Notes: generated from the letters alone by a model not told the origin. Numbered from the stretch's first letter, positions 43,805 to 52,551 are shown. The stretch: DNA of 60,935 nucleotides from Pseudomonadota bacterium (GCA_005776725.1 SXOO01000185.1:1-60935), one strand, 5' to 3'. Numbers and translations: made by a program.

Positions 43805-44890
43805 CTATGCCGGCCGGGCCAGGTCCCAGAACGCCAGGACGTCGTGGAGCGTGGTGGGCAGCTCGCCGCGGCTCTTGAGTTCCTCGAGCACCACGCCGAG
43901 TCGGAGGAGGTCGCGTTTTTCGTAGTAGCAGTGGGCCAGGCCCACCCAAGCGTCCGTGTTGGCGTGATCGAGCTCGACGAGCCGCGCGTACGCCAGCACC
44001 GAGCGGTCGATGTCCCGAGCCTTGAGCCGAAGATCGGCGAGATGTTGCAACACGTCCACGCGGCTGGGCGTCTTCGCGAGGACCTCATCGGCGAGGGCTG
44101 ACGACTGCCGCAGGAAGTACTGCTCCACGGAGGGGTCCAGGAGACCGCTTTGGATGTAGTCCTTACCCGCGCAGATGAGCTCGACCTTGATCTCGACGTC
44201 ACCCGGGTTGAGCTCGAGGCGCCGGCGGGTGCGGATGATCCGGTCGGAGAGGGCCTTCTCGATGCGCGACAGCTGCCCTGCCACGAAGAACTGGCTCTCC
44301 GAGTCGATGTCCTTGAGCGACTCCCGCAGAATCTTCACGGCGGCCTGGGGGCGTAGCTTCGCGAGCGAGAAGATCGCTCCTCGCTTCAGCTCCGGATCAC
44401 CCGCCTTGATGATGTCGACCAGCGGCGCCACCTTGCCGAGACGCTCCAGCTCCCGAAGCACTGGCTCTTCGGACAGCATGCCGAAATCGAGCTCCGAGCC
44501 CGCGCCGGGCTCAAAAGCGATGTACTTCTCGAACTCGGCGACGACGTTGCCCTTGCCGCCGACGTCGAAGCGACGACGCCAGTGCACGGCTGCGAACGCC
44601 AACGAGAAGCCGGCCAGGCCGTATACCGGCACCGCGAGGACCATAACGAAGCCGACGACGGCGAAGTTCTTGTCCTCGGCGTAGCGGTACTCCCACGGTC
44701 CCCAGAAGCCGTAGCTGAGCATGGTGGCGGCGCCCAGGTGGAACGCGAACGCGAGCAACAGGTCGACCTTGGGACCGATCCCCAGATCGCTGAACGCCGC
44801 CAGCACCGACAGCGCCTCGAGCGCGACGATCAGGAGGAACGTCAGCAGCCCCTGCAGAAAGGGGCGACGCCGTCGACGCGTTCGCGCCAT
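43805..44890 (-). CDS. pelE: Pel exopolysaccharide protein PelE (membrane and TPR)
   Basis: 361 residues. Three or four N-terminal helices (LQGLLTFLLIVALEALSVLA, KVDLLLAFAFHLGAATML, FAVVGFVMVLAVPVYGLAGF) are followed by a soluble helical/TPR region (RGAIFSLAKLRPQAAVKILR, LAYARLVELDHANTDAWVGL). PelE is the inner-membrane partner of PelD and PelG. It shares one base with the pelD stop at 44890. Confidence 0.88.
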   Translation of the reverse strand: MARTRRRRRPFLQGLLTFLLIVALEALSVLAAFSDLGIGPKVDLLLAFAFHLGAATMLSYGFWGPWEYRYAEDKNFAVVGFVMVLAVPVYGLAGFSLAFAAVHWRRRFDVGGKGNVVAEFEKYIAFEPGAGSELDFGMLSEEPVLRELERLGKVAPLVDIIKAGDPELKRGAIFSLAKLRPQAAVKILRESLKDIDSESQFFVAGQLSRIEKALSDRIIRTRRRLELNPGDVEIKVELICAGKDYIQSGLLDPSVEQYFLRQSSALADEVLAKTPSRVDVLQHLADLRLKARDIDRSVLAYARLVELDHANTDAWVGLAHCYYEKRDLLRLGVVLEELKSRGELPTTLHDVLAFWDLARPA

Positions 44891-46293
44891 CAGTACTCCA
44901 GTCGCTCAGCCTGCCGGCCGAGCTCTTCGCGGCTGTCGCCGTGGTCGCCTGTCGTGGCGACCCCAAAACGGACGCTGATCTCCGCCGCCGCCGGAACGTC
45001 TCGCAACACGTCGGTGGAGAACTGCTGCGCGAGGCGACCCGCCAGAACTCGCGCTCCGGGCCCCTTGGTCGCGGGCAGCACGAGCGCGAAGGTGTCTTGG
45101 GTCTTCCAGCGCGCCACCAGATCGACAGCGCGCAGGTTCTTGAGGATCACCCGCGCCAGCCTTCGGAGAAACACCGCGCGCTTGCCCCGGGGAATCCGCT
45201 CAAAGTTCTGGATGCGGAGAACGAGGAGGGAGACGGGCGTTCCGTAACGACGCCAGCGCCCCGTCTCCTCGTCCAGGCGACGCAGAGCGTAGCCGTACCG
45301 GTAGGTGCCGGTGGCCTCGTCCGCAGGGTCCCGTTCGCGGACTCGCTCGAAGCGCTGCGCCGACGTCAGCACCTGTGAGCCCCACTCGGAGATCCCGGTG
45401 ATGTTTCGCACCGTCCCGGCGTTCAGGGAGGTCAGCGGCATGGACATGATGGCGATCGCGGCGTGGACACGGCGCTGTCCGCCCGCGTCCTCCGCGAAGA
45501 GCGGCGCGGCCATCACGACCTCGCTGCCCTGCGCCTCGGCGACGTCGAGCACGGTGACCACCTCGCCCTCGCCAGCCCGCGTGAGCAACGGCTGAAGCGC
45601 GGTGAAGTGGGCGGGGTACTCGTCCGGCCGGGCCCAGCCCCTCTCGTGACGGAGCTCCCAGCCCTCGCCACCCTTCATGTAGATCGCGCTCTTATCGGCA
45701 CCCACGAAGCGCTGCACCATCTCGAGGATCGCGGGGAGCGCCTCTTCTTCGGACAGCCGCTGGACCGAAGCGGCCGCTTCGTAGAAGGCTCCGGTAGTAC
45801 CCGTGGACGAGGCGATGCGCTCCTGCAGGTCTTCGTTGTAGCCGCGGACGACTTTGGTCTCGTCGCTCAACGTCCCGACGTCTCTGTGGAGGTGCGTATT
45901 CTTGCGGACGAGCTCGATGATCTCGTCCTCGGCGACCTGCCTGACCTCGCCGATCATGGCGCCGAGGAGCAGCAGGAGGTACGGGACGAGCATCATGTCC
46001 ATGTCCAGCAGGGCGCCGGCGGAGCCGAATGCCGCCGGATGGGCATCGGCCTTGGCAGCGACCAGGAGGCCCGCAGCGATGCCGCCCGCGACCATGCCGT
46101 CGATGGTCCCGTATCGCGCTGCGATGAAGAGCACCAAGAGGAAGTACGGGTGCAGCTGGGCGTCTGGCCAACCCCAAGGCCCCAGGGCCAAGCTGAGCAC
46201 AGTGAGCAGGAAGAGCCCGCCGATGGTCTCGAGCGTCGAGTCGAGTCGACGCTGGGTCGCCACATGGCGACGTGTGGCCGCGAGGGTCGTCAT
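44890..46293 (-). CDS. pelD: Pel c-di-GMP receptor PelD (GAF and degenerate GGDEF)
   Basis: 467 residues from the ATG at 46291-46293, chosen over an upstream ATG (46434) because that would overlap the preceding gene; the length then matches the roughly 455 residues of known PelD. Four N-terminal helices lie in residues 20-125, then a short coiled coil, a GAF domain (about 175-330) and a GGDEF-like domain. In that domain RAVD (R388-D391, bases 45121-45132) is an intact RxxD inhibitory site, and exactly five residues later KTQDT replaces GGDEF. It should bind c-di-GMP and not make it, switching on Pel synthesis. Confidence 0.93.
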   Translation of the reverse strand: MTTLAATRRHVATQRRLDSTLETIGGLFLLTVLSLALGPWGWPDAQLHPYFLLVLFIAARYGTIDGMVAGGIAAGLLVAAKADAHPAAFGSAGALLDMDMMLVPYLLLLLGAMIGEVRQVAEDEIIELVRKNTHLHRDVGTLSDETKVVRGYNEDLQERIASSTGTTGAFYEAAASVQRLSEEEALPAILEMVQRFVGADKSAIYMKGGEGWELRHERGWARPDEYPAHFTALQPLLTRAGEGEVVTVLDVAEAQGSEVVMAAPLFAEDAGGQRRVHAAIAIMSMPLTSLNAGTVRNITGISEWGSQVLTSAQRFERVRERDPADEATGTYRYGYALRRLDEETGRWRRYGTPVSLLVLRIQNFERIPRGKRAVFLRRLARVILKNLRAVDLVARWKTQDTFALVLPATKGPGARVLAGRLAQQFSTDVLRDVPAAAEISVRFGVATTGDHGDSREELGRQAERLEY

Positions 46294-46294
46294 G

Positions 46295-48604
46295 TCAGAA
46301 GGCTCCTGTGTAGGAGAATCGAAGTACGTTCTCCTGGAACGGCCGTGTAGCCGACCCGACCAGCGTGTCCGTCCGATCGTACCTGAGCTCGAAGCGGTGC
46401 TGCGGGTGGGCCAGGAACGTGAGCCCGGCCCCATAACCCAATTGCAGCGCCTGGTCTTCGAGTAGCCAACGGGGCGCCAAAGCGAGGTCGAGCGACACTC
46501 GCCAGTGCGGGTCGTAGAGCACGCTGATGGGCAGCCCGAACGTCTGGTACGGCTGGGGCGCGAAGTACGGGATCCGCGAGCCGCTAACGGTGGACGCGTC
46601 CCGATACCAGAGCCCGGCGTACTCAGCCATGACCTCGAGGCTCACGGGAGCGAGATCGAAGCCGACGCCCGTGGCGATCTCCCAGTAGGCCCCGTCGTTG
46701 CGAAGCCGGGTGCCGGTCGCCACCTGGTCTGGGACCTCGGTATGAATCATGTGGTCGTAGCCGCCCTCAATCGCCCATCGCCACTGCCCAAGAAGCTCGA
46801 ACTCCGCCCGCGACGCTAGGCGGTACCGAACCGTCTCGGCTTCGAGGGCGTCCACCGTGGACCCGTCCTGTTCGCGCTCCAGCCACAGCCGGAAGTCCAG
46901 CGGGAGCTGCGCGGTCTGGCGAAACTCGATGCGGGTGCCCACGAAGACTGGACCATCCAGGTAGGAGCGAGGCGCGAAGAGCACATGCAGCGAGCTACGG
47001 GGAGCCACGTAGAAGCTGAGACCAGCGAGCGCACCATGCGCCTCGAGGGTGAACTGCCCCCGACCCTCGATGAGCGACGGCCCCGAGTGATACGCGTAGG
47101 TGTAGGCAGCGAGATACCCGAGCCACTCGAGCGGCTGGTGCCGCAGACCCACCACGGCGCCGTGCTTGGTGTAGCCGTTGGAGTCCTCGCCGAAGGCGTA
47201 CTCGCCCAAGACGCTGGGGCCGGTGGCGAGGACGGCGGCGCCGTAGTCCAACCAGAGCTCCAGCGCGTCCTCGAGGAGCTCCGGCTGGGCCTGCACCGCG
47301 CGCTCGATCAGCACACGCGCCGCGAAGTAACGCTGCTGCGCCAAGTAGGCCTGCGCGAGCACGAAGCCTACGTCGCGGTCCGCTGGAGCCGAGTCGAGCG
47401 CCCGCTCCAGCACGAGCGCCCCCTCGTCAACGCGCTCGGCTTCAAGGAGCAGCTCGCCGTAGCGAATCAAGAGCCCTCGATCTGCGCCGGGGGCCTCTGC
47501 GGCAGGCCGCAGCGCCCGCGCAGCTCCGTCGAGGTCACCGGACTCCGCCAACATCTCGGAGACGCGCTCGCGCGTGACGGGCAGGGGATCGGGGCGCACG
47601 ATCAGCTCGCGCAACACCCGGCCGGCGTCGTCAAGGCGGTCGAGCTCCAGGGCCAGGCGGACGAAGGCCCAGCCGGCAGTTCCCGAAGAACGATCGAGCT
47701 CATGAGCTGCCAGGAGCTCCGTGGCGGCCGCTTCCGTGTGTCCGCGCCGCTCGAGCGCCAGCCCGAGTCGCTCGCGGACGGACGCGTGATTCGTAAGCGA
47801 CTTGAGCTGCTCCAGGGCCGCAGCCTCGTCCACAACGTGCCCCAGCGCGTGGCGTGCCGACGCCAGCTGGTCCCAGCGAGCCGCGTCCAGGGGCTCCAGC
47901 GCGAGATAACGATCGAGCGCAGCGGCGCCTTCGCGCGGGTTGTCCGCGGAGAACTCCAGCTCGGCGACGCGGGCCCACAGCTGTGAGTTGTTCGGCTCGA
48001 GGGCACCGACGGCCTTGAGCGCCACGACCTCGTCGCGCGGCCGTCCGGCGGCTTGGGCGAGCTCGGCCGCTCGGCGAAGCCCAACAGCGTCGCCTCGTGA
48101 CAACGTCCGCTCGATGACCTCGAGCGCTTCACCGGGGCGGCTCAGACCCTCGAGCGCCTGGGAGAGAAGCATGCGCATCGAGCCGTCGCTTGGATTCGCC
48201 TCGACGAGCGGCCGCAGGAGGCGCACCGCCAGCTCGTGATCCCTTCGCAGCAACGCTTGCCGGGCCTCGTCGAGCGGGTCCGACGCGCGCGCGGTGAAGC
48301 CGGTCAGCCCCGTTACCAGGACCAGCGCGAGCGCCAGCGCCCTTTGTCGACACCCATTCCTGGGGGACGAGCGCCAGACCCTCGAGCGGTCGGCCCCAGC
48401 GTCCGGCAGCGATCGATACTGGAGCCGGGGCAGAAGAGGTCCCCGGCCCGGTTCACGTCCGCGCTCCCGCGCTTCGGTGAAGTCACGCTGGGGCCGGGGC
48501 GGAAGAGCTGCCCGACCCGGTTCAACTCCGCGCTCCCGCGCTTCGATGAATTCACGCTGGGGCTGTCCGAGCTGCGCGCACGGCTTGCCGGGGCAAACGG
48601 ACAC
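46295..48604 (-). CDS. pelB: PelB-like outer-membrane protein (TPR plus C-terminal barrel), unusual 5' end
   Basis: The frame is open to an ATG at 48604 (769 residues). Two regions are clear: a TPR superhelix of about 370 residues (for example GALEPNNSQLWARVAELEFS, ALDSAPADRDVGFVLAQAYL) and a C-terminal 16-strand-like barrel ending in VLRFSYTGAF. PelB exports Pel through the outer membrane in this way; the P. aeruginosa protein has far more TPR repeats. The first 87 residues are translated family 2 repeat and are followed by a signal-peptide-like stretch (RALALALVLVTGLTGFTARA). An ATG at 48355-48357 would start that signal perfectly but is one frame off. Start therefore unsure. Confidence 0.82.
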   Translation of the reverse strand: MSVCPGKPCAQLGQPQREFIEARERGVEPGRAALPPRPQRDFTEARERGREPGRGPLLPRLQYRSLPDAGADRSRVWRSSPRNGCRQRALALALVLVTGLTGFTARASDPLDEARQALLRRDHELAVRLLRPLVEANPSDGSMRMLLSQALEGLSRPGEALEVIERTLSRGDAVGLRRAAELAQAAGRPRDEVVALKAVGALEPNNSQLWARVAELEFSADNPREGAAALDRYLALEPLDAARWDQLASARHALGHVVDEAAALEQLKSLTNHASVRERLGLALERRGHTEAAATELLAAHELDRSSGTAGWAFVRLALELDRLDDAGRVLRELIVRPDPLPVTRERVSEMLAESGDLDGAARALRPAAEAPGADRGLLIRYGELLLEAERVDEGALVLERALDSAPADRDVGFVLAQAYLAQQRYFAARVLIERAVQAQPELLEDALELWLDYGAAVLATGPSVLGEYAFGEDSNGYTKHGAVVGLRHQPLEWLGYLAAYTYAYHSGPSLIEGRGQFTLEAHGALAGLSFYVAPRSSLHVLFAPRSYLDGPVFVGTRIEFRQTAQLPLDFRLWLEREQDGSTVDALEAETVRYRLASRAEFELLGQWRWAIEGGYDHMIHTEVPDQVATGTRLRNDGAYWEIATGVGFDLAPVSLEVMAEYAGLWYRDASTVSGSRIPYFAPQPYQTFGLPISVLYDPHWRVSLDLALAPRWLLEDQALQLGYGAGLTFLAHPQHRFELRYDRTDTLVGSATRPFQENVLRFSYTGAF
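48412..48575 (+). repeat. Family 2 dispersed repeat, two diverged units plus a fragment
   Basis: Two degenerate units (about 48412-48483 and 48479-48552) and a truncated third (from 48549) with the same GGGGCCGGGGC...CCCGG and TTCA...CTTCGRTGAA elements, but CGCTCCCGCGC instead of CGCTCTCGCGC. It fills the space between the BcsB-like gene and the PelB signal peptide and is in frame with pelB. Confidence 0.75.
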
Positions 48605-48610
48605 GCGAAC

Positions 48611-50977
48611 TCACGCGCTCGGCGGCGGGCGCATGGCGTCGCGAACGCGGACCGCCACGAGGATGACGAGCAGGAGCCCGAGTGTTACGAACACAATGGT
48701 CGCCACGGTTGTGTCGCCGTCGCTTGCGATAGCCGGCGCGGCGGAGGCCACGGCGGGGGCCGTGACCGCTGGAGCGGTAACTCCCGGGCTAGACTCCGCC
48801 TTCACCACGCTAGTCGGCTCGGGATCGAACTTCGGGAGCTGGGGCTCGAGGGGGCCCATCTGAGGCTTCCGGTCCTCTCCTGCCGAGGACAACACCATCT
48901 CCATCGCGCCGTTGGCGCCGACCAGGACCGCTGAGCCCGCAAGCTGGTCGACCTTCCGGTCGACCCAGAGGTACTCGCCCGCCTGCGTGAACGCCGGCTC
49001 GCCCTTGGCGCCGGACACGACCAGCAGATTTCTACGAGCGTTCCAGGGCGACTTGCCGAGGTGGATCCAGCCGGCGTCGGCGCGGAAGGCCTCGCCGGTG
49101 TAGGCACGGAGGTTATCGGTGGTCACCGACTCCGCGAACATGGTCTCCGGGATGGCTGCGAGGACCTGCCCGTTGCTCTTCACGGTCGCGTAGTCGCCCA
49201 CCACGACGAGGTCGCGCTCCGCCAGCTCCGCGTCTGTGAGCGTGCCGATGCGCCGCACCCAGGGATGGATCCACTCCACGCGCGACCGTCCGTCGGCGGT
49301 GAGGATCCTGGGAGCCCGCTTGCCGAGGTAAGCTGCCACGTTCGCCACCACCGAAAGCGCCTGGTCGGACGGGTCGTCGGCCACGGCCAGGACCAGACCG
49401 TTGAGGCTAGCCTCCTTGCCGACGACCCACGGATAAGAGCGAAGGGACGTGGTGGGGTCGTCGCTCAACGGGTAGGCCACGAACGAGGAGTTGAACACCG
49501 TGATCCAGGCCATCTCCGGGAAGTTGTAGTGGCAGTCGGCGTCGCCGATGTCGAGGTAGAACTCGAGGTCGACCACCAGGGTCCGCCGGTTCAGCAGAGC
49601 CTCCGGAATGATCACGTCCGCCTCGAGCGACTTCGCCGTCCGAGGGGCAAGACGGATGCTGCGTACCGGCTGGTTGTCGATCTTGACGAGGATCGAGGAC
49701 GTCGCCGCCACGAGGAGCTCGGAGTGCGCCATGACGAGCCGAATGAACGCGGGGGACTTGATCCGGCCCACATAGGGGTTCGGGAAGGCCACACGGAGGT
49801 AGTGGTGGAACTTGCCGCGCTGCGTGAAGTCGCTGGATCCGAGATCCGCCAGTGACACCGTGACCGTCCCGCTGCCTTCACCCTGCGTGACCGCAGGGAA
49901 CTCCGGCTTCGTCGCGAAAGACACGGCTCGGATCGGCGGCGCGTCCTTGGGCACCTCCCACTCCTTGGTGAGGAACGGTAGGGACAGGGCCGCCGTGACC
50001 TTGGCAAGGGCAGCGTCGTCGGCGCCGGTCGCGACGAGCGCTCGGCGACCGGGATTGAGCGGGTTGGGGGACTCGAAGAGGTGCCCGAGGCCCACACCCA
50101 TCTCTTGGGAGAGCGTCGGAACATCGAGACCGGCGGCTCTGAAGATCTCAACGAACTCCGGAGGTCCGACGATGATGACGTTATGGCGAGCGATGCGCTC
50201 GCGAATGTCACCGGAGAGGTCCGCGATCTGGACCACCTCGAGGGCACCGGAGCGCAGCAACGTGTCAGCGCCGATTCGGCCGGAGACCACGCCGACGGCG
50301 TTCAGCACTTCAGCGGATGCGTTCTTGGGGATGGCTATCAGCGTATGGACCTGCGTCTTGCGCTCGGAGTCGGAGTAAAAAATCTCCGGTCGCAGGTAGC
50401 TGTGGGGGAACTTCGCCAGGTTGGGCGTGACGGCCTTCTCCCGGTAACGAAGGACCAGGCGCGACGCACGCTCGATCGTGAACCAGACCGCTGGGCTGTG
50501 GACGTCGTCGCAGAGCTCGAGGTCCGAGCGCATCTTGGCGACGAGCTCGATGTAGTTGCTCTCACCGGTCTTGAGGTAGGCCACGGGGATGTTCCAGGTG
50601 ACCCGACCATCCTGAGCGTTGTCGGGTCCGAGGTGGGCGCTGCTGACCGCGTTGCCATTCACGAACGCGGTCATCGTGGAGAGCCGCTCGATGAGCACTG
50701 GCGAGTGCGCGAAGTGCAGCTCGAGCAGCGCGTCGCGCGTGAGCTCCCACTGCTCCGGGAGCGGCACCCAGTACTCGGCATGCGCAAGGACACCTCGGTA
50801 CGTCTTGGACTCGTCACCGACAAGCTCGACGCGCACGGGCGGGGCCTCGTCCGCAGGCGCTGCGTCTGCGGACGAATCCGCGGGCACCACTGCGTCGGGC
50901 GCAACAGCCTCTTGCGCGAGGGCCGGTGCGGCTAGCGCCATGCCCATCGCCAGAATCAACACGCTCTTCCGAGACAT
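48611..50977 (-). CDS. BcsB-like cellulose-synthase regulatory subunit homologue
   Basis: 788 residues from the ATG at 50975-50977 (GGGGGAA upstream), close to E. coli BcsB. Signal peptide LILAMGMALAAPALA. The N-terminal half has the BcsB jelly-roll features (FAHSPVLIERLSTMTAFVNG, IELVAKMRSDLELCDDVHSP, RPEIFYSD), and the second repeat begins near TVTVSLADLGSSDF and has VDLEFYLDIGDADCHYNFPE. The chain ends in one membrane helix (TTVATIVFVTLGLLLVILVAV) and a short tail, as in BcsB. BcsB normally anchors BcsA in cellulose synthesis, but no bcsA is here; instead the gene leads a pelB-D-E-F-G run. It probably guides the polymer through the periplasm. Confidence 0.88.
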   Translation of the reverse strand: MSRKSVLILAMGMALAAPALAQEAVAPDAVVPADSSADAAPADEAPPVRVELVGDESKTYRGVLAHAEYWVPLPEQWELTRDALLELHFAHSPVLIERLSTMTAFVNGNAVSSAHLGPDNAQDGRVTWNIPVAYLKTGESNYIELVAKMRSDLELCDDVHSPAVWFTIERASRLVLRYREKAVTPNLAKFPHSYLRPEIFYSDSERKTQVHTLIAIPKNASAEVLNAVGVVSGRIGADTLLRSGALEVVQIADLSGDIRERIARHNVIIVGPPEFVEIFRAAGLDVPTLSQEMGVGLGHLFESPNPLNPGRRALVATGADDAALAKVTAALSLPFLTKEWEVPKDAPPIRAVSFATKPEFPAVTQGEGSGTVTVSLADLGSSDFTQRGKFHHYLRVAFPNPYVGRIKSPAFIRLVMAHSELLVAATSSILVKIDNQPVRSIRLAPRTAKSLEADVIIPEALLNRRTLVVDLEFYLDIGDADCHYNFPEMAWITVFNSSFVAYPLSDDPTTSLRSYPWVVGKEASLNGLVLAVADDPSDQALSVVANVAAYLGKRAPRILTADGRSRVEWIHPWVRRIGTLTDAELAERDLVVVGDYATVKSNGQVLAAIPETMFAESVTTDNLRAYTGEAFRADAGWIHLGKSPWNARRNLLVVSGAKGEPAFTQAGEYLWVDRKVDQLAGSAVLVGANGAMEMVLSSAGEDRKPQMGPLEPQLPKFDPEPTSVVKAESSPGVTAPAVTAPAVASAAPAIASDGDTTVATIVFVTLGLLLVILVAVRVRDAMRPPPSA

Positions 50978-51189
50978 CCGTTCCCCCGTCGCGCCGTCCG
51001 CGCGTCTACTCGGCTCAACGCCCTGCGCCGCCACCGCCCCCCAAGTACTATTCTCCGGTAGAGCCTGCGTTGGACACCTGGTTTTCGGGCCGCGTTGGCG
51101 GGACGGTAGCCGTATACGACTCGAGACGCAAGGTTGGGGATGGTCGCCGGACGGCGCTGACCCGCGAACCCCTCCCCTCGGTGTTTCGG

Positions 51190-51217
51190 TTGACCCCGAG
51201 TCGCTCCCGACTAATAT
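51190..51217 (+). promoter_or_regulatory. Predicted promoter of the PcnB/CCA nucleotidyltransferase gene
   Basis: TTGACC (51190-51195), 16-base spacer, TAATAT (51212-51217), then nine bases to the ATG at 51227. The rest of the 249-base gap between this gene and the divergent BcsB-like gene shows nothing clear. Confidence 0.45.
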
Positions 51218-51226
51218 GCCGCGCCG

Positions 51227-52444
51227 ATGCCGTCCCTATCGGGTTTAGATCTCCCTCACTCGGCCCTCGACGCTGACGCTCTCGACATCTGTCGACGCCT
51301 CCACGACGCCGGCTTCGCCACCTACCTCGTCGGCGGGTGCGTGCGCGACGCGCTCCTCGGCCGCTCGCCCAAAGACTTCGACATCGGCACGGCGGCCACT
51401 CCCAGCCAGGTGCGAAGGCTCTTCCGCAACTCACGTCTCATCGGGCGCCGCTTCCGCCTGGTGCACGTCCACATCGGCCCAAAGATCCTGGAAGTCTCGA
51501 CGTTCCGCGGAAGCGGCGACGAGGAATGCGAGCCGGACGAACACTCCGCGGACGACGACGGCTTCATTCGTAGGGCCAACGTCTTCGGCCGGCCGGAGGA
51601 GGACGCGCGGTCGCGCGACTTCACGATCAACGGCCTCTTCTACGATCCGGCCGAGCGCCAAGTCATCGACCACGTCGGGGGACGCGCAGACATCGATCGG
51701 CGTGTCCTCAGGACTATCGGCGACCCAGTCCAGCGGTTCCGCGAGGACCCAGTCCGCATCCTGCGGGCCGTGAAGTTCGCGGCTCGGCTCGGCTTCTCCA
51801 TCGACGAGCGGACCCGCGAGGCGATGGCGTCCGTGTCGGCCGACCTAGCCAAGTGCCCGGTGGCTCGCGTGACTGAGGAGCTCTATCGAATCGCCGAGTC
51901 GGGCCATGCCTCCACGGCGGTTGCGCTCATGGCGGAGCGGAGAGTCCTGGCTAGGGTGATGCCGGAGCTCGCCGCCGCTATCGGCGAGCATGGCCCGGCG
52001 TACTTTCGGCACCTCGACGCCATGGATCGCACCGTGCGCGCTCATGGGGGCCTACCGCGGGAGTACGTGCTCAGCCTCCTGTTCTGGCCGGTTGCGGAGC
52101 GTTTCCTGAACCAGGAGTCGGACGACCCCGCGACGGCGCTAGAGGATTGGATGGCGCCGATGGGCTCGCGGATGCACCTGCCGGTGCGCCAGAGGCTTGT
52201 ATTCCGAGGACTGGTCCAGCTGCTCAGCCGAGCCAAGCGCGGACGCCGCCCGCTCCGTCTCGGGGTCCATGATCGGCGTCTGCTGCCCGGGTTGCTCACG
52301 ACCCTCCGCGTCCTGCGACGGCGGGATGGCGCTACACCAGAGCTCTATGCGGAGCTCCGGCGTCTAGCGGCGGAGCAACGGATCCCGTGGGTGCCCGTGT
52401 CAGCGTTGGACCGGCAGCCGGGCGGACCCGACGAGCGGTACTGA
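51227..52444 (+). CDS. pcnB: Poly(A) polymerase/CCA-type tRNA nucleotidyltransferase family protein
   Basis: 405 residues. Class II nucleotidyltransferase head: YLVGGCVRDALLGRSPKDFDIGT (GG...DxD metal site), then RSRDFTINGLFYDP, GRADIDRRVLRTIGDP and RFREDPVRILRAVKFAARLGF (RRD-type ATP recognition). The insertion between strands (VSTFRGSGDEECEP) and the basic C-terminal region (LLSRAKRGRRPLRLG) fit bacterial poly(A) polymerase PcnB better than CCA-adding enzymes, which it resembles closely. Starts with ATG, no SD, and a -10-like TAATAT nine bases upstream. Confidence 0.88.
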   Translation: MPSLSGLDLPHSALDADALDICRRLHDAGFATYLVGGCVRDALLGRSPKDFDIGTAATPSQVRRLFRNSRLIGRRFRLVHVHIGPKILEVSTFRGSGDEECEPDEHSADDDGFIRRANVFGRPEEDARSRDFTINGLFYDPAERQVIDHVGGRADIDRRVLRTIGDPVQRFREDPVRILRAVKFAARLGFSIDERTREAMASVSADLAKCPVARVTEELYRIAESGHASTAVALMAERRVLARVMPELAAAIGEHGPAYFRHLDAMDRTVRAHGGLPREYVLSLLFWPVAERFLNQESDDPATALEDWMAPMGSRMHLPVRQRLVFRGLVQLLSRAKRGRRPLRLGVHDRRLLPGLLTTLRVLRRRDGATPELYAELRRLAAEQRIPWVPVSALDRQPGGPDERY

Positions 52445-52477
52445 GAACGGCCAGCGCTGCCGATCGGCGCTTCGAAA

Positions 52478-52551
52478 GAACTCGTGTTGGGGCCGGGGCA
52501 GCAGAGCTCCCCGGCCCGGTTCATCTCCGCGCTCTCGCGCTCCGGTGAATT
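52478..52551 (+). repeat. Family 2 dispersed repeat, single unit
   Basis: A 74-base unit from GAACTC to GGTGAATTT. The best-formed copy: GGGCCGGGG pairs over nine bases with CCCCGGCCC around CAGCAGAGCT, followed by the second hairpin of GCGC-TCTC-GCGC. Located between the nucleotidyltransferase and tandem-PilZ genes. Confidence 0.85.
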
